From: Clostridiales bacterium
GTDB taxonomy: Bacteria; Bacillota; Clostridia; Lachnospirales; WQUN01
Length of the DNA stretch: 11,083 bases
Direction: 5' to 3'
NCBI GenBank assembly: GCA_031269415.1
Contig: JAISZF010000131.1
Location: forward strand, 1-11,083
Position numbers and translations under genes: made by a program. Shown piece after piece: positions 1-7,189 of the stretch; the stretch's first letter is position 1, and every line of letters begins with the position of its first letter. The notes beneath the pieces were generated by a model that saw nothing but the letters and a program-made list of their open reading frames with translations, searched no databases and had not been told where the DNA came from.

Positions 1-733
1 TCAGGGCCTGGTGGTTGAGCGCCAGGGCCAGGCATATGTAGCTGCGGATCTTTCCGGCGTGGAGAGTGCTGTTGAAGCCTCTCAATTCGATCGTGTGGTT
101 CCCGCTGAACATCGAATGAAGGTTCAAAAAAGCATATCTTGATTCGTGGTAATGCCGGTTCCTGTCGCCGGTATACCCTTCGTACCAGATCTCCTCGATC
201 TCCTCCATGGTCTTTGGCTTTCTGGCATTCATCCGTCCGACCAGCGCCTCGTCCATCTTTTTGCAGTATGCCATGCGCTCCGGCGCAATCTGCAGGGCTT
301 TGTAAAAAAGATCGTTCTTGCTGGCGATTATATTGATGAAGTTCCGAATGCTCCGAGGAGTGTGCCCGGTATTTCCCAAGTGAATATGTATACCAGCCGA
401 ACTGTTTGTGAAGCCTCCGGCGCGCTTGATCTCGCGCGCCAAACCCTGCAGGGTTTCGATATCGGCGTCGTAGGTAAGAATGGGGCTTACCAGTTCCACG
501 CTGTATTCGCGGCCTGCGGAAACGATCTCGCCGTCAATCTTGCGCTGGCAGTTAATGCTGGCGTCGCTCATGACTTTCCAAACCCTGCCGTCAGCCGCCG
601 TGACCTTTTTGGTGTCATAATGGTCGTAGGCGCTGGCGTAGGTTCCGCCTAAAAACTTGGCGGCAGTTTGGGCGGCCTTTTCCCGTGTTATGCCGGTAAG
701 CTCAATTTCAATGCCTATTGTGTAATCGTACAT
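1..733 (-). CDS. Amidoligase family protein (Amidoligase_2-like), C-terminus off the left edge
   Basis: The reading frame stays open for 244 codons from ATG (733-731) to the window edge, so only the C-terminus is missing. The sequence fits the ATP-dependent COOH-NH2 amidoligases (Pfam Amidoligase_2, PF12224). It opens with YDYTIGIEIEL (acidic residues E9 and E11). ELVSPIL follows at residues 80-86, GIHIH at 114-118, and RYAFLN plus TIELRGF at 199-204 and 214-220. This is the family's usual order of motifs. Members form amide or isopeptide bonds using ATP-grasp/glutamine-synthetase-like chemistry; the substrate here is unknown. The start is supported by a purine-rich GAGGGGGA about 7-8 bases upstream. 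The gene lies 314 bases beyond the tail operon, past two hairpins, so it may have its own promoter. It could be a phage late cargo gene or the first gene of a neighbouring module. The family call is from recalled motifs, not a search. Confidence 0.83.
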   Translation of the reverse strand, partial: MYDYTIGIEIELTGITREKAAQTAAKFLGGTYASAYDHYDTKKVTAADGRVWKVMSDASINCQRKIDGEIVSAGREYSVELVSPILTYDADIETLQGLAREIKRAGGFTNSSAGIHIHLGNTGHTPRSIRNFINIIASKNDLFYKALQIAPERMAYCKKMDEALVGRMNARKPKTMEEIEEIWYEGYTGDRNRHYHESRYAFLNLHSMFSGNHTIELRGFNSTLHAGKIRSYICLALALNHQAL

Positions 734-820
734 GCGCGAGTCCCCCTCGAAGTTTGGTGTACGCCGTTTGGCAGTACCATTAATCACTCTTATGGCGGTT
801 AATAGCAAGTTTTATCGGAA

Positions 821-829
821 AATATACCA
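821..829 (-). promoter_or_regulatory. Possible extended -10 promoter for the amidoligase gene
   Basis: In minus-strand reading the bases TGGTATATT fit the extended -10 pattern TGnTATAAT with one mismatch in the hexamer. There is no good -35 box 16-18 bases upstream, which extended -10 promoters tolerate. It lies about 90 bases before the amidoligase start and after both hairpins, where a promoter would be needed if the hairpins stop tail transcription. The call rests on pattern only. Confidence 0.25.
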
Positions 830-888
830 CACAAACATTCGAGAGGCTGTCCGAGACTTTTTATGTACGTCTGACAAAAGGACATATA

Positions 889-915
889 AAGGGGATCGTG
901 AGAGACGATCCCCTT
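889..915 (-). terminator. Second hairpin after tail operon, terminator-like
   Basis: A perfect 11-base-pair stem (889-899 with 905-915) closes a 5-base loop. Its GC-rich core is GGGGATCGT. Read on the minus strand the stem is followed by a T-rich but interrupted stretch (TTTATATGTCCTTTT), better than what follows on the plus strand. The stem shares GGGGATCG/CGATCCCC with the hairpin at 1024-1046, so the pair looks duplicated. It may be a back-up terminator or a dispersed palindromic repeat. Confidence 0.5.
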
Positions 916-1023
916 GCGGATGGATATATAGGCCGGAGGCGGCGTTTACGCCATGCGGCTGAAGCCTAAAAGAAAAGGCCACGCGCCGCACGATTATCTT
1001 TAGCCTCTCGCTTAAAGTCCAAA

Positions 1024-1046
1024 GGGGATCGCGTGACGCGATCCCC
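1024..1046 (-). terminator. Hairpin right after the last tail gene, probable terminator
   Basis: A perfect 10-base-pair stem (1024-1033 with 1037-1046) closes a 3-base loop. It begins one base after the TAA stop of the last tail gene. Minus-strand reading continues CCCCTTTGGACTTT, so the T tract is weak for a Rho-independent terminator. The position at the end of a long tightly packed operon is what supports a terminator role. Confidence 0.55.
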
Positions 1047-1047
1047 G

Positions 1048-1926
1048 TTATATGTGCGGATATCTTTCCCAAGGCGCGCGCTTAAACTGGTTTGAAATCA
1101 TACGGCGCCCTTCTTCTCCAGCCGAGAAAAGCCCGTCGTCCCAAATAATCTGTGAATACGGATTGTTAGGATCGTAATATGCGCCCGGATCGATATACAG
1201 GTTATTTGCTGGGCGCGGATCGAGGATGTTGCCTTCCATATCCCATTCACTGCCAGCCATGCCACCGTGGATATCAACGAGATAGAGCCAAAACGCCATG
1301 TCTTTCTCGCGAACCTCTACGGGTAGGCACTCCCCAATCGACAAATCCCACATAAAGCCTAAAACAGCCCCATTATCGCGTCCCGGCGCATAACCTGAAG
1401 TTTCCATCGCAATTACGCCTGGGCTGTTTACGCCGACTTTTGTAATCGGCTGTACTTTCGAGCCTTGAACCCATCCTTCCCCATAGCCGCTGACCATTAT
1501 TCCATATCCGCCCATTTCAGCCCACTCCTCTTCCCATGTAGCGCCATTGCCTGAGTTTTCTCCCTCAATATTAACAAGCTGGTCGCAAATGCCGAAAGCG
1601 TCGCCTTCTGTCCACTCAAACGGTTCATTGGGCGGATCTTCCAATATCCATGTATACTTGGCAAAATTACGGTAAGCGCATATAAACTTATAGTACCGCG
1701 TTCCCCAAATGCGCCCGTCGACAAAGTATGAATCACTGCGCCAAGGAAGCGTGTTGTAGCATTCCAATATTGAGCCCTGAAATTTATCCAGCCACTCGCC
1801 CGTGTCTGTCCTGACGATAAATTTATGTGTGATTGGATACAATCCCGCGCCCTTTTTCACGAACATGGCGCTTTCCCGCTTATTTGGCGGCAGAACAATA
1901 TTATTAACCGGATGTATAACATTCAT
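1048..1926 (-). CDS. Phage tail-tip-associated protein of unknown family (292 aa)
   Basis: I do not recognise this protein. It is acidic and unusually rich in Trp, Tyr and Gly (for example ATWEEEWAEMGGYG at about 129-142 and AFWLYLVDIHGG at 211-222), with no signal peptide or membrane segment. The look is of a compact beta-rich domain, possibly ligand binding. The ATG at 1926 is chosen because GGGGAG ends 8 bases upstream and the gene starts 4 bases after the preceding stop; a later in-frame ATG at residue 21 has weaker support. Residues 251-257 (YDPNNPY) echo the C-terminal YDPSNPY of the upstream tail-tip protein. As the last gene of the tail operon, after the Gp37-like gene, it stands where receptor-binding, baseplate accessory or chaperone proteins are usually found. 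That role is inferred from position only. Confidence 0.7.
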   Translation of the reverse strand: MNVIHPVNNIVLPPNKRESAMFVKKGAGLYPITHKFIVRTDTGEWLDKFQGSILECYNTLPWRSDSYFVDGRIWGTRYYKFICAYRNFAKYTWILEDPPNEPFEWTEGDAFGICDQLVNIEGENSGNGATWEEEWAEMGGYGIMVSGYGEGWVQGSKVQPITKVGVNSPGVIAMETSGYAPGRDNGAVLGFMWDLSIGECLPVEVREKDMAFWLYLVDIHGGMAGSEWDMEGNILDPRPANNLYIDPGAYYDPNNPYSQIIWDDGLFSAGEEGRRMISNQFKRAPWERYPHI

Positions 1927-1930
1927 AGGC

Positions 1931-4900
1931 TCAGCTCCCCGGCGTATACGGATTAGACGGATCGTATACCAAAACGATGGTATTTTCGCTGCAAGAATCG
2001 ATTTCCGCTTGAGACGGCATATGGTCTGTAATTACATGGCTGTACGCGCCCGTTAGCCCGGCGTCGGCCAGCTTATCTTCGACAATATCATTAACGGTAT
2101 CAACAAAAACCTCGTCTTGTTTTAAATCTTGCAGCTTTTCGTTGATCAATGGCGGTACGGCTTCCACAATCCGATCGGTCACCGCCTCGTCAATTAAGTC
2201 CATCAGTTCCTCTCCGATGGGCAAATCTGGCAGTTTATCCGCAATCCCGTCGAATATTCCGGGCATCGCGTTATCCAGCCAGTCGTTCCTGCCGTGCCAT
2301 GCGTCGTCCAGCTTCCTGTTGTTCTCGGCAAGTTCCGTCAATAGGGTTTTGGGCACGTCTCCGAACACAATATACAGATGGAAGCCGCTCAAATCGTAGT
2401 ATTCCGTTATTTCAAGTATCTTCCTGACTATTTCGACGCCATAGTCTTCGCTGATTACCGTGACTGTATCGCCGATGTCATATTCCGTCTTGTACTCAAA
2501 AGGCTGGTACGGATCGACGATTTTTACGTCCAGCGATTTTTGCGTACGGTTCTCCTCAAGGAAACGCTGGCCGAGTTCATCTGGGATGTAACGCCCGGCT
2601 TTTAGAAACGCCTCCCGCCGGTTCAATCCTTGGGCGCTGCCGTATTCGTGGATCGCTTCTTCTTCATCCTCGATCAGGACTACATTGCGGGAAGCCGACG
2701 CTTGTGAAAAGTATTCCTTTTCCGAGATGTTTCTATAATTTTCAGAAAATATCACATACAGTCGCTCTCCGCCGTCGTACATTGAGAAAGAAAACGCGCT
2801 GTCCGCAGGCTTAAACGCGATTCTGTAACCGATATTCTGTCCTTGGAGCCAAGCCAATAGCGAGCCGTTATTAAGATTTACATCAACCTGCTGATCGCTT
2901 ACCGTATATGAGGCAATAGAAAGCCCCTGAATAACTCTGGCCGCCGCGCCGCTGATAAAGTTACTCTGGATAATCTGCTCCACTGCGGTTTGCAGGCTTA
3001 CCTTGGTTTCGCTTGTATAACTCACAACCCTGAAATCCAGCATCTTTGTAACGAATGCGCCCCGTATTTCAATCCGGTCGGTGATATTTATATCTTCGAC
3101 GAAGCCCGCCTCAGTGTCGTTATCCTTGGCGATAATATCGCCTGTCGTTATAAGCGAGGCATTTTCCGGCGTCTTTTCAAGCAGCAGGATAAATTCGCCC
3201 GGCTGATTGCAGCGGCGTACCCATTTGAAGCTGACGTAGCTCCTTATAACCGCGACAAGGGTAAAGCCGTTATACAAGTAGATGTTCGCCGAGCGCAGAT
3301 CTTTTTGGGTTTCAGGTATAACCGGCGGCGCGGGCAGAACCGACAGTACGCCGTCATATGAACCCGTTAGCATGACCGTGCCGTAAGCATTACTGACGGC
3401 GCTGAAGCTGGCCGCTAAGGAATAAACCCCCTCGTTCAGCCCCGTAACATCGCTGAATACCGCGCTAAACGCCAGAGAGGACGTATTCGCGCCTGCGCTG
3501 AAACCGGCCAGCGTGGCTGTTCCTTGAATCGTATTAACGCCAGCGCCAGAAACACTCCACGCCGCTGTAACCGTAAGCGGCGCTGTAATCGGCAAGTGGA
3601 TCACATTGGGGCTAATACCGGCAAAGGCAAGTATCGGCGGAGCGACAGCCGTGTACACAGTTTGCTTGGAAACACTGAATTCAGACCTTGCGATGGTGGC
3701 CTCAACAACATAATCGCCGACTGCCAGCCCCGCGAATTGACTCGCTGGGATGATATATGTATAGCTCTGCGCGCCCTCGGATAAAGTATCGGTGTGCGTG
3801 AAAAGCCTTGCTGCCGCGTTATTCAGACTGATGGCTACTGTATCCGCGTCGAGTATGTTTTCCAGCGCGCTTACAGAGGCCGTGACATCAATCTCGCAGC
3901 CAGTATATCGCCCGATTGCGCTCAAAGTAACCGAGCCGAAATCTGGATTAAGCGGCGGAGCGGCTCCGTCGGGCAAGACAGAGAACATATTGTCCGTTGT
4001 TATAGGGCTTAGGCTGGCCGAGCCGTAACCGTTCATATTAACCGAGGCCGTGACGCTGACGGGATATTCCCCAGCCTCAATATTGTCGTCAATAGTTAAG
4101 ACTGCTGTCTTTACGCCATCCAGCCCGGAAGATGAAATTGTGTAAACCATCTCCATCGCGTAAATCGTGCTGGAAGTAATCGACATACCCGGCATCGCCG
4201 GTTTTGTGGTCGTCGAATAAGCGTAAAAATAGCTGGGTGGGCAATAAACCTTTATGGTGTGCGAGCCGGTCGAAAGCGCCAAGCCCGAAGGAGATGTGTA
4301 CTCAACCCAGCCGGGCATGGAAAACGTGCCGTCCACATAAGTTGTGCCGTCTACGGATAGCTGAATTCGAGTGCTGGCGTTATACTGACCAAACCTGAAT
4401 TTGAATGATTTTACAACAAAGCTGTTGTCTGAAACAGTAAAGTTGAAGTTTATAGTGTCCATTGAGGAAGTCTGCGCCGCAGACTCAATGGTTAGTTTTT
4501 CAATCGGTGAGTCGGACGTATTCGCCGCATATCCGGCAATGCTGAATGTGCCGTCAATTTGCGCTGCATCCGCGCCATCCAGTATCCGATAAGATATTGT
4601 GAGAGCATCATTATCCGCCGTTATTGGTTTTTGAGCGCTGTACGGCGTAACGGCGCTGACTTCGATATACGGCGGTGTCCGCATCTGAAACGGCAGCGAT
4701 ACGGATTTTGCGGATTCGGAATCCCTCGAAAGCGTTACATTCACGCTATATGAGCCTATCGTCAGGGTAGATATTCCATCGGCGGCAAACGTGTAGGTCT
4801 GCGATGCTGTCTCATAGGATTCATCAAGCGTTATATTTCCCGACAAGACAGCCGCGCTTTGGGCATCCAAAACCTGAAAGGCCAAAACATCCCCAGCCGC

Positions 4901-5167
4901 GATATTCCTGAGGGACATAACCGTAACCGTAAGCCCGGCGCTGACGCCGACAAGCCCGTATGCCTTATCAAGCGCGGCGGTCGCGAAAACCGGCACGTGG
5001 TATGGCGGCGTCAGCTCCCGCCAATATGCGTATGGGTACCCGTCAAGTATTCCGCCCGTTATTTGCCATTGTTTATTGGGGTTTTCGTAAGAATACCAAG
5101 TTTCGTCAATGCCTGTCGCGTATGGGTATCCGCCGAGTATGCCGCTGTTTAAGCCCCAAACAGGCAT
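1931..5167 (-). CDS. Tail-tip protein: Ig-like repeats plus ReqiPepy6 Gp37-like domain
   Basis: This large structural protein (1078 aa from ATG 5167) probably forms the hub of the tail tip. Residues about 628-945 (from RSANIYLYNGFTLVAV onward) look like the siphovirus ReqiPepy6 Gp37-like family (PF14594), which occupies the tail-associated protein position after Dit. Residues 1-50 carry two GYPYA motifs resembling the end of a GLUG domain. Residues about 70-613 are beta-rich Ig-like units in two related copies, the first with an extra inserted domain. The C-terminal 130 residues are acidic and helical, then end in YDPSNPYTPGS. The chosen ATG overlaps the upstream stop (TGATG) and has AAGGGTGG 8 bases before it. 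An in-frame ATG at 5197 would add 10 residues but has poorer support. The following gene starts 4 bases after its TGA. Confidence 0.85.
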   Translation of the reverse strand: MPVWGLNSGILGGYPYATGIDETWYSYENPNKQWQITGGILDGYPYAYWRELTPPYHVPVFATAALDKAYGLVGVSAGLTVTVMSLRNIAAGDVLAFQVLDAQSAAVLSGNITLDESYETASQTYTFAADGISTLTIGSYSVNVTLSRDSESAKSVSLPFQMRTPPYIEVSAVTPYSAQKPITADNDALTISYRILDGADAAQIDGTFSIAGYAANTSDSPIEKLTIESAAQTSSMDTINFNFTVSDNSFVVKSFKFRFGQYNASTRIQLSVDGTTYVDGTFSMPGWVEYTSPSGLALSTGSHTIKVYCPPSYFYAYSTTTKPAMPGMSITSSTIYAMEMVYTISSSGLDGVKTAVLTIDDNIEAGEYPVSVTASVNMNGYGSASLSPITTDNMFSVLPDGAAPPLNPDFGSVTLSAIGRYTGCEIDVTASVSALENILDADTVAISLNNAAARLFTHTDTLSEGAQSYTYIIPASQFAGLAVGDYVVEATIARSEFSVSKQTVYTAVAPPILAFAGISPNVIHLPITAPLTVTAAWSVSGAGVNTIQGTATLAGFSAGANTSSLAFSAVFSDVTGLNEGVYSLAASFSAVSNAYGTVMLTGSYDGVLSVLPAPPVIPETQKDLRSANIYLYNGFTLVAVIRSYVSFKWVRRCNQPGEFILLLEKTPENASLITTGDIIAKDNDTEAGFVEDINITDRIEIRGAFVTKMLDFRVVSYTSETKVSLQTAVEQIIQSNFISGAAARVIQGLSIASYTVSDQQVDVNLNNGSLLAWLQGQNIGYRIAFKPADSAFSFSMYDGGERLYVIFSENYRNISEKEYFSQASASRNVVLIEDEEEAIHEYGSAQGLNRREAFLKAGRYIPDELGQRFLEENRTQKSLDVKIVDPYQPFEYKTEYDIGDTVTVISEDYGVEIVRKILEITEYYDLSGFHLYIVFGDVPKTLLTELAENNRKLDDAWHGRNDWLDNAMPGIFDGIADKLPDLPIGEELMDLIDEAVTDRIVEAVPPLINEKLQDLKQDEVFVDTVNDIVEDKLADAGLTGAYSHVITDHMPSQAEIDSCSENTIVLVYDPSNPYTPGS
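3332..3934 (-). repeat. Ig-like repeat unit, copy B, in tail-tip protein
   Basis: This codes residues about 412-612 of the tail-tip protein. Matching landmarks with copy A are: SYTYIIPA against QTYTFAAD; VGDYVVEATIARSE against IGSYSVNVTLSRDS; APPILAFAGISP against TPPYIEVSAVTP; then IQGTATLAGFSAGANTSS against IDGTFSIAGYAANTSDS; and a closing VLSVLP against MFSVLP. The copies are diverged at protein level. Copy B lacks the extra domain found in copy A. Confidence 0.65.
3968..4960 (-). repeat. Ig-like repeat unit, copy A, with inserted domain
   Basis: This codes residues about 70-400 of the tail-tip protein and aligns by eye with copy B at both ends. It is longer because about 118 residues (4501-4148) sit between the SIAGYAANTSDS segment and the closing EAGEYPVSVTASV segment. 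The insert reads like a jelly-roll: FKFRFGQYNASTRIQLSVDG, then SMPGWVEY, then LSTGSHTIKVY. This order recalls CBM6/CBM35-type carbohydrate-binding modules. The fold assignment is tentative. Confidence 0.55.
5027..5141 (-). repeat. Tandem GYPYA motif repeat at tail-tip protein start
   Basis: Two similar 25-base segments (5027-5051 and 5117-5141), 90 bases apart, encode GILGGYPYA and GILDGYPYA. The core tatgggta is identical in both. This motif is typical of the C-terminal end of GLUG-repeat domains, which links this gene's start to the GLUG gene directly upstream. Confidence 0.5.
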
Positions 5168-5183
5168 CAAATATCCCACCCTT
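5165..5183 (-). promoter_or_regulatory. Ribosome binding site with TGATG stop/start coupling
   Basis: In minus-strand reading AAGGGTGG (5183-5176) precedes the ATG at 5167 by 8 bases. The ATG shares its A with the TGA stop of the GLUG gene. This is a classical translational coupling layout and decides the start of the tail-tip gene in favour of 5167 over 5197. Confidence 0.6.
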
Positions 5184-6393
5184 GCGCCGCGAGCCATACC
5201 CGGCTCTTAAGGTTCTCCGTTGTGGTGTCTTTGCCCGGATAAACATAACTTCCTGCGTATTTCGTATAAGTGGCCTCAAGTTTTTCCCTGTCCCAGAAGC
5301 AGTTGTTTATTATGTACCCGGCAGACCGGCTTACGCCGTCTATATGCACATTTGCTGTGTCGTTACCGTTATCCTGCAACTCAATAACGGCGTAGGAAGT
5401 CGATATGGACGTGCGCCCATAAACTGCCGCGCTGGTTTGCGTATTGGCTAATCCGCCAGCCATCAGGATGGTAGCGGTATTCAGGACGATTTTGGAGTGA
5501 ACGGCGCTGTTTTCGCCTGTAAAACTATTAATCTGGGTATCGTTTTGATAAGGCGTGAAATAACCGATAAGCCCGCCATAGCGTGTGGCGTTTGAAGCGC
5601 TTCCCGTGCCGTTGACGATGAATACAACCTGAACGACACACTCCATAATGGAATTGGCGTACTCCGTACGGCCATAATAAGTACAACCGAAAATCCCAGC
5701 CGCGATAGTTATGCCGCCGTTGCTGGTCAAAATAATTGTAGCTCTCACCATGCAGTTCTTTATTGTGAAGTTGTTTCTGTGACTCGTGACGTACAATTGC
5801 CCAATAAGCCCACCGCAATACGGCGTGCTGCTGTTTAACGTGGTTGACACGTACAGCGGCGCAAAATTTATAGTCCCTTGAAATGCGCAGTTCAGGAGAC
5901 TTGTGGTAGCGCCGGTTATGCTTGACGCCGCATAGCTGTCGTCCCCAAGGACGCCAGCCATGCCTCCGGCGCTTTTGCCGGTGACTGTGCCAAAACATTG
6001 TATATTGCTGATATTTGCGCCGCGCCCCGTAATCGTCGCGGCGAGCGTACCCGCCTGATCTGTTGCGTAAGCACCTGTACTTGTTCCCGTAACCTGCCCC
6101 TCAATAATCAAGTTGGTTAAGGATTCGGTGTGCAGGTTGGCGAATAGCCCGGCCTTTGCCCCTGATATATAGAAATCTATTATCGAGTGGTTATTACCCT
6201 CTATGTTAAAAAAGCATTCGGGTATCGGCGTGAAGCTGGCGTACATATCCAGCTGGATATCAGCTCCGAGTTCCACATATTTGAAGCTGGTGGATGAAGA
6301 CGATATATTACGCAGCGCGTTGAAATCGAAACCGTCCATCACAATATAGGGATTTTCCGCGCTCCCGTCGCCGGACATAACGCCGTTTGGCAC
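5167..6393 (-). CDS. GLUG-repeat beta-helical tail protein
   Basis: This 408-residue protein starts with GDGSAENPYIVMDGFDFNAL (8-27), the usual opening of GLUG-motif surface proteins (xGxGTxxxPYxIxxxxDLxAL). It continues with many short units pairing Gly-rich turns (CGGLIGQ, YGGLIGYF, AGGLAN) with N-C/N-S core steps such as LLNCAFQG, IKNCMVRA and INNCFWDRE, consistent with a right-handed beta solenoid. In the tail operon this kind of domain is likely to be a surface-exposed, receptor- or glycan-contacting part of the tip. The start is GTG at 6393, with AAGGAGG 7 bases upstream overlapping the TAA of the Dit gene. It stops at TGA with AAQGWDI, where GLUG domains normally continue with a W..N.G..GYPYL-type ending. 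That ending is found at the start of the next gene, in the -1 frame. Assignment as GLUG is by motif appearance. Confidence 0.75.
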   Translation of the reverse strand: MPNGVMSGDGSAENPYIVMDGFDFNALRNISSSSTSFKYVELGADIQLDMYASFTPIPECFFNIEGNNHSIIDFYISGAKAGLFANLHTESLTNLIIEGQVTGTSTGAYATDQAGTLAATITGRGANISNIQCFGTVTGKSAGGMAGVLGDDSYAASSITGATTSLLNCAFQGTINFAPLYVSTTLNSSTPYCGGLIGQLYVTSHRNNFTIKNCMVRATIILTSNGGITIAAGIFGCTYYGRTEYANSIMECVVQVVFIVNGTGSASNATRYGGLIGYFTPYQNDTQINSFTGENSAVHSKIVLNTATILMAGGLANTQTSAAVYGRTSISTSYAVIELQDNGNDTANVHIDGVSRSAGYIINNCFWDREKLEATYTKYAGSYVYPGKDTTTENLKSRVWLAAQGWDI

Positions 6394-6405
6394 AGTACCG
6401 CCTCC

Positions 6406-7188
6406 TTAAAACGCGCCAAGGTAGCGCGGTCTATATTTGATTGTTACCGAAAGCCCAGACGCGCCGCTGTCAGCACCGTAGCTGATAGTATTCTGGCCTA
6501 TGTCCAGCATGAAGAAGCGCCGGTTCACGGCGTCGGTCAGGTATTGCATAGCGCCCGCGCCATCCAGTTCCACATACGCATTCTCAGGCATGGATGTAAT
6601 CCGCAGGGTTTGCGAGGCCAGCGTATTCATAAAACACAAGCTCTCGCCTTTTGCGTTCGATACCTTTGGGCTTACCGCTGATCCAATAATCTCAAACACC
6701 ACTCCAGCCGGACTGTCGCCCGCGTTATTAAATGTCAGCGAATACTGCGGGACTGCAAGCGCTAATTCTTCCCCATACCAATAGGGATCTAAGCACTTTA
6801 GATTTATCGTGAAATCGGTGCGCATATTAGTGAATACGACATCAGGTACCGCCTCGGCATAGCAGGCGATCCTATAACGCTTAAGCTCCTTTGTATTGTA
6901 ATACTCCAGCGTACCCGGAGCGCCGATATTAAAAACGCTCTTCAGGGTTCCTTCCATCGCCCGTCGCCCGGAGGCCGCGTTTATGTAGCCTGTTATCTCA
7001 ATATTGCGCGCATCCGCGCCCATATTGGTTAAAATTTCACCGTTACGGTTTACGCCCTTTTCGGACGATATATTATTTTGCAGTTTTTCCGTACATCCGA
7101 GCAGGAAAAACGGCTGGAAGAACGCCATCGAAAGCGAAGCCCCAGCCGCGTTTGTGTAGGTTAAGACGACTTCCTTTGATACAAGCAT
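6406..7188 (-). CDS. Distal tail protein (Dit), phage tail family
   Basis: This 260-residue protein fits the Sipho_tail/Dit family (PF05709), which forms the ring joining the tail tube to the tip. The N-terminal part (1-140) follows the family pattern: a short strand, then the FFLLGCTEKLQ segment, IEITGYINA (63-71), AMEGTLKSVFNIGAPGTLEYYN (77-98) and FTINLKCLDPYWYGEE (126-141). That last segment is typical of the Dit N-terminal domain. The rest is the beta-rich galectin-like half. The frame extends 23 codons further upstream into the tape-measure gene. ATG 7188 is preferred because GGGAGG ends 5 bases before it and it lies one base after the tape-measure stop. Position between tape measure and Gp37-like genes is the standard siphophage order. 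Confidence 0.9.
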   Translation of the reverse strand: MLVSKEVVLTYTNAAGASLSMAFFQPFFLLGCTEKLQNNISSEKGVNRNGEILTNMGADARNIEITGYINAASGRRAMEGTLKSVFNIGAPGTLEYYNTKELKRYRIACYAEAVPDVVFTNMRTDFTINLKCLDPYWYGEELALAVPQYSLTFNNAGDSPAGVVFEIIGSAVSPKVSNAKGESLCFMNTLASQTLRITSMPENAYVELDGAGAMQYLTDAVNRRFFMLDIGQNTISYGADSGASGLSVTIKYRPRYLGAF

Positions 7189-7189
7189 A

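Larger units (their letters stand above)
734..1047. other. Intergenic region between tail operon and amidoligase gene
   Basis: I see no convincing gene in these 314 bases. An 86-codon minus-strand frame crosses them, but it runs through both hairpins, resembles no family I know and has no clear ribosome binding site. The region holds two related perfect hairpins (889-915 and 1024-1046). Each is preceded, in minus-strand reading, by an ATCCGCA-containing stretch and followed by CCCCTTT. It also holds a possible extended -10 promoter element for the amidoligase gene (821-829). The part near 841-862 reads like a transposon end but has no partner in the window. Confidence 0.6.

Noticed and set aside
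146..652. Plus-strand open frame of 168 codons
   Set aside because: The opposite strand here encodes a continuous amidoligase with all family motifs. The plus frame is its shadow.
841..862. Sequence gaggctgtccgagac resembling insertion-sequence terminal repeats
   Set aside because: No matching inverted end, no transposase and no target duplication are visible in the window. The resemblance is short.
812..1072. Minus-strand open frame of 86 codons across the hairpin region
   Set aside because: It reads through both hairpins and the end of the preceding gene, is basic without any recognisable pattern, and has no ribosome binding site.
1048..5167. Diversity-generating retroelement target in the tail-tip genes
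   Set aside because: No reverse transcriptase and no template/variable repeat pair with adenine-biased differences is visible in the window.
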